DNA of 64,000 nucleotides from the NCBI GenBank assembly GCA_035236585.1, contig CP141139.1, positions 19,856,990-19,920,989 of the forward strand, in the 5' to 3' direction. Origin of the DNA: Warburgia ugandensis (Eukaryota; Streptophyta; Magnoliopsida; Canellales; Canellaceae). The notes under the pieces were generated by a model. That model was not told the origin of the DNA and did no database searches. It saw only the letters and a list, made by a program, of their open reading frames with translations. The translations under genes and the position numbers were made by a program. Each line of letters opens with the position of its first letter. Within the stretch, counting starts at the first letter, position 1. Below are positions 1-10,263 of the stretch, one piece after another.

Positions 1-1796
1 CAATATAAGAATGCTAAAAACGCTGCTAAGAGAATAGTAAGTGAGGCTAAACTTAAAGCATATGATGAGCTCTATAATAAATTAGGAATAAGAGAAGGTG
101 AGAAAGACGTGTTTAAACTTGCAAGAGTAAGAGAATAGAAGGGTAAGGACTTAGATCATGTTAGGTGTATTAGAAGTGATGATCAAAGGGTATTAGTCAA
201 AGAAGATGAGATCAAACAAAGGTGGGAAACATACTTTCAAAAATTATTAAATGATAATGGCTCTGAGTATATAGGAATTGAAAATAATATAAATCTAAAT
301 AACATTGGATATTATAGATATGAACATAGGATTAGAATACCTAAAGTAAAAGAGGCCTTGAAAAAGATGAAATCAGGAAAGGCCATGGGGCCTGATGGTG
401 TACCAATAGATGTTTGGAAGCATATGGGAGATATTGGGGTAGTTTGGTTGACCAAGTTGTTTAACAAGATTATAAAATCAAAGAAAATGCCTAATGAGTG
501 GAGGAAAAGCTCTATTGTACCAATCTATAAGAAGAAAGGTGATATTCAGAGCTACACCAATTATCGAGGGATCAAACTTATGAGCCACACCATGAAACTT
601 TTTGAAAGAGCGATTGAGAAGAGGCTACGACATGAAATAAGTGTATCGAAGAATCAATTTGGTTTCATGCCTGGGAGATCTACCATGGAAGCTATTTTCT
701 TGCTAAAACAATTAGTAGAGAAATATAGGGAGAGGAGGAAAGACCTACATATGGTCTTTATCGATTTAGAGAAAGCTTATGATAGAGTCCCTAGAGAGTT
801 AATATGGAGGGTGTTGGGTAGTAAGGGGGTTTGTCAGGGGTATATAGACATAATTAAAGATATGTATGAGGGAGCAGTAACAAATGTTAAGACCACTAGT
901 GGTGTGACTGGTGATTTTCCTGTCACTGTAGGATTGCACCAAGGATCGGGATTGAGTCCATACCTCTTCACATTAATTATGGATGAGTTAACAAAACATT
1001 TGCACGATGAGATCCCCTGATGCATGTTATTTGCAGATGATATAGTCTTACTTGATGAGACAAGGGAGGGTGTAAACATAAAGCTAGAGTTATGGAGAGA
1101 AGCATTAGAATCTGAAGGATTTAAAATTAGCAAAACTAAGACAAAATATATGGAATGTAATTTTAGCAAGGAGAGTAGGAGTGGAACACCAGTCAAGATT
1201 GATAATCAAGAAGTCCCTATGAAAGACCTCTTTCGGTACTTAGGATCATTGATCCATGAGAGTGAGAGATTGAGAGGGAGGTTACCCAGAGAATCCAAGC
1301 AGGTTGGAACAAATAGAAATGTGCATTTGGAGTTTTATGTGATTAATGGGTACCACTCAAACTAAAAGAAAAATTCTATAGGATGGTTATAAGGTCGACC
1401 ATGCTCTATAGATCAGAGTATTGGCCAGTTAAGGAACATGATACTCATAGTATGAGCGTCGCATAAATGAGGATGTTGAGATGGATGAGTGGTAAGATAA
1501 GAAAGAATAGAATTAGAAATGAAAATATTAGAGAAAATTTAAAGGTAGCACCAATAGGTTATAAGATGAGGGAGATTAGACTTAGATGGTATGGACATGT
1601 CCAAAGGAGACCAATAATGACACCAGTTAGAAGGAGTGAGGCAATACAAGTAAAAGGTTCTAAAAGGGCAAGGGGAAGCCCCAAAAGAACGTGGATAGAA
1701 GTAGTGAGGAAAGATTTAAAAACTTTGGGACTAAATAAAACCATGGTACTTAATAGAGTGGAATGGAGGAATAAGATTCATGTGGCCGACCCCTAA
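1..1796 (+). pseudogene. RTE reverse transcriptase, dead copy
   Basis: The frame runs from base 1 and reads through the conserved KAMGPDGVP block, the NQFGFMPGRSTMEAI block and IDLEKAYDRVP. It then reaches the polymerase motif FADD (1030-1041), the equivalent of YADD. The copy is broken. There is an in-frame TAG at 136-138, and a TGA at 1018-1020 where relatives have Trp, directly before the catalytic motif. A one-base frame change lies near 1262-1270, and further stops follow at 1314, 1344 and 1464. The tail from 1467 is open again, with RWMSGK, RLRWYGHVQRRP and HVADP, the usual RTE C terminus. It cannot make a full enzyme. The ATG at 358 is internal and not a real start. Confidence 0.88.
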
Positions 1797-1827
1797 TTGG
1801 GATAAGGTCATGATGATGATGATGATT
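1..1827 (+). mobile_element. RTE-clade LINE, 3' portion (5' end outside window)
   Basis: Non-LTR retrotransposon of the plant RTE type. The 5' part, including the endonuclease, lies beyond the window edge. What remains is the reverse transcriptase and the C-terminal region, ending in the family-typical HVADP and then a short ATG/TGA trinucleotide tail (about 1811-1827) in place of poly(A), as RTE elements have. A second, shorter copy with the same kind of tail lies at 46256-46830. The sequence just after the tail reads as LTR DNA, so the LINE probably inserted into an older LTR. Confidence 0.88.
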
Positions 1828-3809
1828 CCATCGTGTTCAAGACATTTCAATGATTCCCTGCCCTGGAATCTCAAGGCGGGCCCGTGCTAATTGGTTCATA
1901 ATTCAAATCACACTTAATCAAACCCACTCATAACCATTTAGTCCTTTTCTTATTTACATCCATGCATCTTTTAAGCTATTAAGCTCAAATCAATATACAT
2001 CTAGGTTAATTTATCATTTAATCTACTAATCAAGCATTACTATATAAATATCATGCTCAATCATATCTAATTGAAATCAAAGTAATCAAATTACTCCATC
2101 AAATGATTAAGACAGTAATCTTACCTTAGACAAGTCAATTTGAATCATATTCAATTGTCTACATGGTCAAATCACCAACTGATCGCTTCAACTGTGCCCA
2201 ATCAACAAAAATCCACACTAATCTCATCAAAGATCCTCACTTGATCCCCCCAGATCAAATATTAATTTAGTAATTCTAGTCAATTAATCCAATTAATAAT
2301 TCTAAATAGTTTGGATGGTCAAATTGAGTCCAATTTCATACTTGGATCTTTAGTTGATCTCAACCGTTGATCAAGATAGGCTAAATCATCTCCATAGACG
2401 TTTCAAATCCAAAATACCTTGCATGGATCTTAATCTATACTTCATCAGGATCACAATGTACCATTTGGATCAAAAAATAGTGTCAGATTGTCTCAAATCA
2501 GGTGATCTAAAATCTGATCAAGGGTCTAGTCAAATCAACGGTTAGATCTTCCTTGATCGAGAAATGGGAAGATGGGTTTTGTTCCCCACATCATGAGGAT
2601 TGTGAGGGTACTCTCAAATCTTCCAGATTCCTCCTGAATTGTCCAGAATCTATCCTTAAAGTTCAAGGGTGTAATAAGGTCAAATGGGTCAACTCACACC
2701 CTTCCAAACGAGCCAGGGTGAGTTGACTCAGTGAATCAACTCAACCCTAACTCTCCTCGCCATAATCAATGGAGGCAGGGGTGACAATGGGGATCTTGGT
2801 ACACCGGCTACCCAATGGCCTGGCTGTGCCGATGATCGACAAAATAGGGGGGAGAGGTGACGGCGGTGGCTGCTAGTGACCCCCTGAGTAAACCTAGTCA
2901 GGTTTTTTTTTTTTTTTTACTCCAAAGAGAGGGGAACCCAGCGAAGGGGTTTTCAGGACCTCTTCACACACCCACAGATCCAACCAGGTTCGTCGCCAAA
3001 GGAGAAGGGTCTAGGAAAGGAGGGTGGTGGCTTGCCTGTGGCTATTGAACTGTCACCTGCCTGAAGCCAATAGAGAGAGAGAGAGAGAGAGAGATGGGTG
3101 GGGGATGGGCTTTTTTGAACGCGTGGCCAACCAATGCACACAGGCATGCCAACCAGCCACCCTACATTTAACCTCGATCTAGAGGAGGAGAAAGAGGAAG
3201 TGGGGAAAACCCCATGCATGGCCAGAGGAGGAAACCCGATCTTGGTTTCTATTAACGCCAGAAAAAGGAAAACCAACAAGGGGAGTTGCCAAAGGAAACC
3301 CCATCCAGGGTTCTTCTTGTCGTTGGGAAATGAATTCTACTCGGGGAGTAGGCTGTGTGCACCAATAAGCGCGAGGTCCGAGGAGGGTAAACTAGAGATC
3401 AAAGAGGGAGAGGAGGATTTTTGGGTTGCCAAGTTTTTCAGCAACCCTCCTCTTTCTTTCCCATTTCAATTGCACGACAAGGAGGAGGGGCATACAACAC
3501 GTGGCTCAACTGTCGCGTTGCATGTGTCAGTCCGTTGTGGGTGTCAATATCAAATTTTGACTCCCTCTAAATTAGTAAAACTTTTGGGTTTTTCCACCCC
3601 GATCTCTATTTTGTGCAAAATTAGTGTCATTCAAATCGTATCGATGCGTACATTCCAAATTTGAGAATCCCAAGTCCCAATTTCAAGCCCATCAAGAGGC
3701 CATTTTCTTGAACTTCATTTCTAGGGAATTTAGTTCAAATTCCTTATCCCCATTAAAATTATAATTTAAAATCATAAAAAAAAATGACATAAATTTTAGA
3801 GTTATTACA
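1828..3809 (-). mobile_element. LTR of a Ty3-like element (fragment or solo LTR)
   Basis: Noncoding DNA whose right end (3801-3809) reads GTTATTACA, so read on the minus strand it starts TGTAATAAC, a common start of plant Ty3-type LTRs. It has the composition of the other long LTRs here: AT-rich flanks with a purine/pyrimidine-rich middle (about 2750-3500). The left end was not found and is probably split off by the LINE. A frame at 3134-3664 is uninterrupted but resembles no protein I know. No matching second LTR or internal domain is visible. Family assignment is inferred from terminus and composition. Confidence 0.45.
3071..3094 (+). repeat. (GA)n microsatellite
   Basis: A pure AG/GA run of about 12 units inside the LTR. 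It is one of many GA/CT tracts in the window. Confidence 0.95.
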
Positions 3810-4240
3810 CTCCACGTTCTCCAAATCAGCAAGCACATCATCGTTGGCGTTGTCGTGCTGCACGTTCAAATTATCAAATACATCATTGCTCCCAACTTAT
3901 GCCTATATTTCAATTGACAAGGAAAATTTATTTTACAATAAACACCAATTACTTCATTAAAGTCATAGTAATAAGAACATGGAACAAGCACAGAAACATA
4001 GAATCAAACAAATAAAAATCAAACTATATAAAGAATGACACAAACAAGGGAGTGAAGAATAAAGAGAGAAACAGAATGTTAAAGAAAGAACAAATAAGAA
4101 ACACATACCTGTGGTGCTGTAGGTGTGCTTGTTGTGTAAGAATTATTGAAGATATCTGGAAGAAAAACCTGAAAGAGAAGAAAAACCTACTAGGGCTTTC
4201 ATGCAAAGCTCTAATTCTATTCCTCTTGCATTGAGGTTGT
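3810..4240. other. Unassigned AT-rich DNA
   Basis: No recognisable coding sequence. It lies between the LTR end and the first subterminal repeat array and may belong to the CACTA-like element that follows. Confidence 0.4.
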
Positions 4241-4244
4241 AAAC

Positions 4245-4620
4245 AAAAGGTAAATAAAAACAATAATACAAGACGGTTATACGACAACAATCCTATAATA
4301 TCACTAAATATAGGACAGTTAAAGTGTACCATCCTATATTATTGAAAAGTATACAACAGTTAAAGAATAACTATCCTGTTTTAATAATAACTATAGGATG
4401 ATTACTAGATAACCGTCCTATAATTTGGAAATAAATATAAGATGGTTAGCCCAAAATTTTCCTATATCTTTTGTTAAATATAGGATAGTTATCTCAGAAC
4501 CGTCCTATATATTATATTAATTTACTTAAAGTCGCCAATTACGTGGGTTGAACTCGAAAGTCTAGACCTCACCTCAATAAGCTGATGTTGGGACTTCTTA
4601 GCTACATAACTTAGGTCATC
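4245..4620. repeat. CACTA-like subterminal repeat array 1
   Basis: Short motifs in both orientations, of the form ATAGGACGGTTA and AACCGTCCTATA, recur about every 30-40 bases to about 4525. Arrays of short inverted motifs like this are typical of the subterminal regions of En/Spm (CACTA) transposons. The array is followed by a block (about 4555-4615) containing GATGTTGGGACT that recurs after array 2. Confidence 0.6.
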
Positions 4621-4843
4621 AAGTTGTACCAAATTAAAGTTTTATTCCTTGTTTGTAACAACATTCAATTAGAAGTTCACAAGAATCACAACTTAGAAAA
4701 TTAGAAATTCAGAACTCAAGAATCAACATAACAACCACAAGGAATAAGGACAACAAATTTTTCTTCGTTAAAGTCACGTGATGTCTAGAGTGTTCAATGA
4801 AGTTTGAATTCAACTCACTGTTAGTGTGTCACTAATAATTTTA

Positions 4844-4882
4844 AGAAAGGACACACAATATAGGACATTATTTGATAACCGT

Positions 4883-4916
<34 letters not shown>

Positions 4917-5245
4917 ATGGTTATTTCAGAACAGTCCTATATTTGGTAAACATAAAGGACTGTCATTTTAGAACATCCTATATTTATTAAACATAAAGGA
5001 CAATTACTTCAAAACCGTCCTATATTTGGTAAACATAAAGGACGGTTATTAAAAAACCATCCTATATGTGTTTGGACGATTACTTCAAAACCATCTTATA
5101 TTTGGTAAACATAAAGGACGATTATTAAAAAACCAGCGTATATGTGTTTGCCTTACTAAAAAAGGTTATCGGTGAAGTGGCTCAAACTTTAGACCTCACA
5201 TTAACAAATTGATGTTGGGACTGCTTAGATACACTTAGCATTAGA
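4844..5245. repeat. CACTA-like subterminal repeat array 2
   Basis: It begins with CACTAATAATTTT, a possible degenerate CACTA terminus, and continues as repeats of GGACGGTTA/CCGTCCTATA to about 5140. Inside is a (TA)n run at about 4888-4913. After the array, about 5185-5245 repeats the GATGTTGGGACT block seen after array 1. Array plus block thus occurs twice, about 630 bases apart. Confidence 0.6.
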
Positions 5246-5689
5246 AATGGAAAATATTATAACTTTTGAGCAAGCAGTTGCATACCACATCGATTGGCTG
5301 AAGGCACTAGTCATTCAAATAGAGTCCATAGTATGTATCTTATTATACTACCTTCCTCATCAATATTCTTTAGCTAGAGACCTCAATTGTTTCATAACTA
5401 TATATGGTTAATCAGCAACAAAATGTGACACCAAGATCGGTTGTCATTATAGTGTCACCTATGGCTGCTGCACTATGGAATAGGTACTTGTATATATCTT
5501 TGTTTTTTTTTTCATCATAAATTAGGCCCTCTTCATAGATTTATATTATTTAGCTAAAAAAATTTACATCTTTTACAACAGCCGTCCCAAGAGCATGTAG
5601 AAGTCCCACCTAACACGCCTTGATCCCTAAGGTTAATCTATGGTCTCATCAACGATGATATGGGAATCAATCATGTATGAATCAAGCAA

Positions 5690-6604
5690 GGAGTGCTTAT
5701 CAAGGATGTATTTGAAGTGCCACTAATGGTAGAGGACCTATTACAAATTTTCCCATGGGATCAACTCAACCATCCTCACATTGTCTCCTACATGGGGTAT
5801 ATGCACCGACTTGCTTACAAATCATTTGGTATTTAATTACATGTTATATTTGGATGGTATATGTAATAATTATTTCTTTTATGCAACTTCTTGAATGATG
5901 TGACTAGCCTTTTTGAGGGTAAGGGTACACTTTACCAATTCCTTGACCATGGCATCATTTTTGAAGCGACGGAGCAATGGCCAATTGAGAGGCATGTTCA
6001 AGATATTTTACTAGGCTTCTTTCACTGCTCTTAAAGACAGGGCTTAATGATTCCCTATAATAGAGTGTAAGTTTAATTTTCTTGTTTTCTTGCCAAATTA
6101 TTCTTTACTTAGGGATTGTCAACTTCCATTACAATTCATATGACTATTTATATAGGTCTCATTGGATGCTACTCATTTTGGTGGTGGCCATGCTTTCTTT
6201 TTGAATTCTTGTGGAGCACACATCCATCCCACCCTCACAGATATTATAAATAAGTAAGCATTTTTTTTTTCATGTGTTATGTGTAGATGAGTAATTTGTT
6301 ATTCATCTATATAGATTTGAAATTTAAATTTGTAGGTCTTGGATTGAATGGGCTACTATGACAAAGACTTTACAACTACCAAAACTCACTTGAAAGAATG
6401 TCAAGGTGTTCAAATAGTTAATTTCTCTAAGTTATCACTAATTAAACCTACCTCATTACAAATGATATTAATGAGTTCCTTTTTGTTGTCCTTTTTGCAT
6501 AGTGCCCTAAACAACAGTCTGATTCGGAATGTGGGTATTATGTCTTGAGATACATGAGGACCCTCGTATTTTATAATACTCATGTCTCCCAATTAAGAAA
6601 GGTA
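5690..6604 (+). pseudogene. Ulp1-like (peptidase C48) cysteine protease relic, transposon-borne
   Basis: Ordered pieces of a Ulp1-like domain are readable across what look like introns. MVEDLLQIFPWDQLNHPHIV with YMGYMHRLAY starts near 5728. RHVQDILLGFF and LMIPYNR lie near 5990-6062, where a GTAAG-like donor follows. SHWMLLILVV is near 6160, with the catalytic-type His. CPKQQSDSECGYYVLRYMRT is near 6498-6560 and carries the Gln and nucleophile Cys of the family signature. Stops interrupt the frame, for example the TGA in the block after HWMLL and the TAG just before CPKQQ. Ulp1 proteases cleave SUMO. In transposons this domain is a passenger of unclear role. It is not functional here. Confidence 0.6.
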
Positions 6605-7239
6605 GAACACTTTATTTTGCATAATGTTATATTTTTCCACAGTTTTTATGAATGTAGCTAAAAAGATTTAGCTTAATTAAATATGTTGAGTTTCAAGGTG
6701 ATGTGCTTTCTGAGTGGGCAAACAAGAAGAGTTATTCCAAAGTAAATCTCAATGAAATATGAATTGAATGGGCTGAGTATGTAAAGAGTTTCAATTAGAT
6801 CACTTGGAGTAACTACATGAACTTGAAATATATAATAAAATATTTGGATCATTGACTTATGTGTGTTCCTTTAGATTTTATTTTATTTTTTTGAAATAAA
6901 TATGTATATATATTGTATTTTAAGTAATGAATGAGTGAAAATTTAGAGTGTGGTAATAAATGAGGACGAATGAAGTGAATTTGGAGCTCGAACATGAAGT
7001 GAATATATGGCGGTTGAATTATATAACTTTTATGAGATGTAGAATGAGAGGGTTACTTAGAGTGTGAAAGTAAATGTGTATGTGTATGGATTTACAAATG
7101 AAGTGAATGTGAATGTTATAGACAATGCATATGTTGTAGTTTCATATATAAATTATTTTCAAGATAGATGTGGATGAATAATGATGAGTATGGATGTTTT
7201 GCAAGCATTATGGATTTATTGGGTGTTATATTTTAAGAA

Positions 7240-7790
7240 CAATTCGGGGTATCAAGAAAGAAGTTGATGCATATTGTATTGGATGTTTGGTTTTTCATGT
7301 TTATAAAGAATGTTTGTATTAGGTGTATAGAATGTTTGTTATTCAATGTATCATATGTGGTAGTGTATCAAGAAAGATGTCGATGCATTATAGTGGATGG
7401 TGGTTTCGAATGTGTATGGAGATTGAAGTATTAGCTAGGTGTATATGATGGTTAATTTTTAATGTTTGTAAAGATTGTTTGAAGTATTAGGTGCATAGAA
7501 TGTTTGTTATTCAATGAATAACCAGGTGGTAATGTATCAATAAATTAAGATGTGGCTGCATTGTAGTGGTTGTTGGTTTCTTATGTTTGGGGAGATTGAA
7601 GTATTAGGTTTATATGATGTTTATTATCTAATTACAAATGGTATTGTATCAAGAAGTGGATGAATGTTGTCCATTAACAGGTTTTTAATATTTATAAACA
7701 TTGTTTGAGTATCACGTGTGTGTATATATATATATATGTATATATATATATGGGATGTTTGTTATTCAATTGTATATAGGTGGTGGAGCT
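7240..7790 (+). repeat. Degenerate tandem repeat, roughly 4 units
   Basis: Units of about 125-165 bases share TGTATCAAGAAAG, then TAGTGGATG, then AGTATTAGGTGTATA, then GAATGTTTGTTATTCAATG. The last shared motif recurs near 7330, 7500 and 7757. Copies are uneven in length and diverged. The array lies inside the CACTA-like relic, just before its subterminal repeats. A short (TA)n run is present at 7718-7751. Confidence 0.6.
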
Positions 7791-7799
7791 CAAAACAAA

Positions 7800-8340
7800 A
7801 AAAATGAAAAAAAAAACTTTTAAAAGTCATTTTTCACTAAATGATTTCAAAACTACAAAATTTTTGAAGTTGTTTAGGAAAAAACAACTTTAAAAGATTA
7901 GAAATTTTGAAGTTATCTAAGATAAAACAACTTTAAAAGTCTATCAAAATGTAAGCTTTTGAAGTCGCTTATTTAGAAACAACTTTAAAAGTTACCCACT
8001 TTTAAAGTCATCTTTTTGTAAGCGACTTCAAAAGTCAAACACTTTTGAAGTTGCTTATATGGAAACAACTTCTAAAGTCAACTTTAGAAGTTGTTTTCAT
8101 CTGAGCGACATCAAAAGTACAACATTTTGTGGGTGACTTTAGAAGTTGTTTTCATATAAGCGACTTCAAAAGTGTTTGACTTTTGAAGTTGCTTACAAAA
8201 AACAACTTTAAAAGTTTGTAACCTTTAAAGTCGTTTATGTAAAAGACTTTAAAAGTTGTTGACTTTCCAAGTCAACTCGGTAGAAGCCGCTTATTAAGCG
8301 ACTTCTATTATCACTTTTAATTGACTTTAAATGCCCCCTA
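7800..8340. repeat. CACTA right-end subterminal repeats
   Basis: More than a dozen copies of an about 14-base motif, AAGCGACTTCAAAAG and its complement CTTTTGAAGTTGCTT, alternate over 540 bases. They come in head-to-head pairs such as at 8030-8060 and 8155-8195. The density and the closeness to a TGTAGTA end fit the subterminal transposase-binding repeats of CACTA elements. Confidence 0.7.
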
Positions 8341-8347
8341 TGTAGTA

Positions 8348-10263
8348 AAATTGATATCATGGACCTCCAAATCTTACTTGCTCATATTGCGATACGTTTG
8401 CAAATCTGAAGGGGTAATAAGCATCCCTTTGCCCATATCAATATTTGACAAGTTGCCATCAGTATTCAAAGCTTGAACTAAAGTTCCATATAATTGACAA
8501 GTTGATCAATGTTCCAAGCTTGAGCTAAATTTCCATGAAAAACCTGTACTTGTTGCTGCATTGATACTCTATTATGCACCCATTATCTCTTTTCTTTGGA
8601 AATTTAACTATTACTGGAGCAATACTTTAGAGCTCTAGCTGATGATATTGTTCTAAATTCTTGGGTTTCAAGAAATCCTTATGCTGGATAATCTGGTAAT
8701 TTAAGTTTACCAGATGTTTATCCCTACAGGCTATCAAAATTAGCTCTGGCTTTCCTTGGATGTGCAAGATAGGCAGTGACCAATTCTGAAATTTTTTATG
8801 TCATGTAATTTGATACTAAACCATGGTCTAAAATCTCACTATAGAGGCAATGAGACTGTAAGAGGGAATAGGTGGGGGTGCATGAGGAGGGCTAAACATA
8901 AATGGTGTTGCAAATGACATCAAAGGTAGACAATAAGTAGTGGAAGGAGAGATGGTACATGAGAAGGTGGAAGGAGAGTATCTAAAAGGGCGTAGGAAAT
9001 GACATTAGAAATAAATTAGAGGTAGGGGTGGGATAGACGGTATATGAGAGATTGGGTAAGAGGGTATCTAAAAGGAAGCATGGTTATGGTAAGTTAGAGA
9101 ATGAGGTTCTTGTGGGATGAGGTTAACAGTAACTTGAGAAAGATTTCGCGCTTCTTTGTTTACAATTTCAATTTGTATTACAGGTTTAATTTCTAGACAC
9201 TAGATTCAGTGCCAAACTCTCTATCAAGCATATATCACTAGGAGTTGCAACATGTTTTTAAGAGAATTCCTAAGTTTGATTTAAAACTCAAAATGACCTG
9301 TAACTCTATAACTATTATCTAGAAGTAATCGAGTCTTAAATGAACATTTTTAGCATTGCCAAAGGGACAAACCAATACTTAGTACAAGATCTGTGAGCAG
9401 GGAGCATATTTCTAACCAAGGGGAAGCGTGCGAAAGTGAGAAAATTTTAGCTTATGAAGCAAGCATCCGCTTGGTAGTAAGCTTCACGTTGCTGTGGATT
9501 TTACCCAAATCCAGTGCAGTGGGACAAGCATCTTTGTCATGATCAGTATTGAGACGGGAAAAATTTTATCCATTGACAAGTATCTTTGTCATGATCAGTA
9601 CTGAGACTGGAAAAAATTTTATTCGGTTGACAAGTATCTCTACCAATGAGACTCAAAACCAGTACTTTGGAATGAGTTTATGCAGTCTCAAGTTCTTAGG
9701 CACTAAAGCATTAGGTTCCTCAAAGGCAGTTGCTTTCTTCTCACGTAGAGCCTTGTGAAGTATTCTAGTTAAACACACGCCACAAAATTCTTTTAAAAAA
9801 GAAAAAAAAATGACATAATATGAATCTGAAGTTGCACCCTTAGCTATCGAAATTGGCTCAGGTTTTCTCATTGCCTGTTTAAATTCCCGAAAGGTCTGTC
9901 AATACTGGAGATTATATTGAAACAAAAAGGTTATTTATCTTCTGTATTAAAAAGACTACCGATATGCTCATGTGATCCTGTTATTCATCTGAGAGGATTA
10001 GTTGGTTCTCTTACCATAGGGATGCTAATATTGTATTTCGTAAGACCCTAAATTAGTTAATACCTATGAGTAGACAATAATCTTTTGTTTAGTTTTTCAT
10101 GGTTTTGTGCAATATGAGCCTTTTACTGAATTAGTTTTCTTGCCACGAGTCATACTTTGACAACTTGTTCATTTTTCAACTTGTTTTACACAGTGAATCA
10201 GTTTCCTGCTGTAAATCATATGCTTCGATAAATTTTTGTTGATTTTGAACTTATTTCATGTAG
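8348..10263. other. Unassigned intergenic or intronic DNA
   Basis: No gene recognised on either strand. Open frames are short and lack known motifs. There is a three-copy 54-base tandem repeat at 9523-9680 and a purine-rich stretch with imperfect repeats at about 8850-9080. This DNA appears continuous with 12129 onwards, having been split by the solo LTR. Confidence 0.5.
9523..9680 (+). repeat. 54-base tandem repeat, 2 full copies and a partial third
   Basis: Copies begin with ACAAGCATCTTTG at 9523, ACAAGTATCTTTG at 9576 and ACAAGTATCTCTACC at 9630. The first two share the whole unit, including CATGATCAGTA and GGAAAAA. The third decays after about 25 bases. Confidence 0.85.

Larger units (their letters stand above)
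5246..8347 (+). mobile_element. CACTA-like DNA transposon relic carrying a Ulp1-like gene
   Basis: The body holds a decayed Ulp1-type protease sequence (about 5690-6604), a tandem array (about 7240-7790) and a dense subterminal array (7800-8340). The right end reads CCCCCTATGTAGTA at 8334-8347, which on the other strand begins TACTACATAGGGGG, one base from a CACTA terminus. Ulp1-like genes are known passengers in plant CACTA and Mutator elements. No transposase was recognised. Arrays 1 and 2 to the left use a different motif (GGACGGTT) from the right-end array (AAGCGACTTC), so two elements may be present. Confidence 0.55.

Noticed and set aside
3134-3664. 176-codon frame
   Set aside because: It lies in LTR-like sequence; no recognisable domain and low-complexity purine-rich origin.
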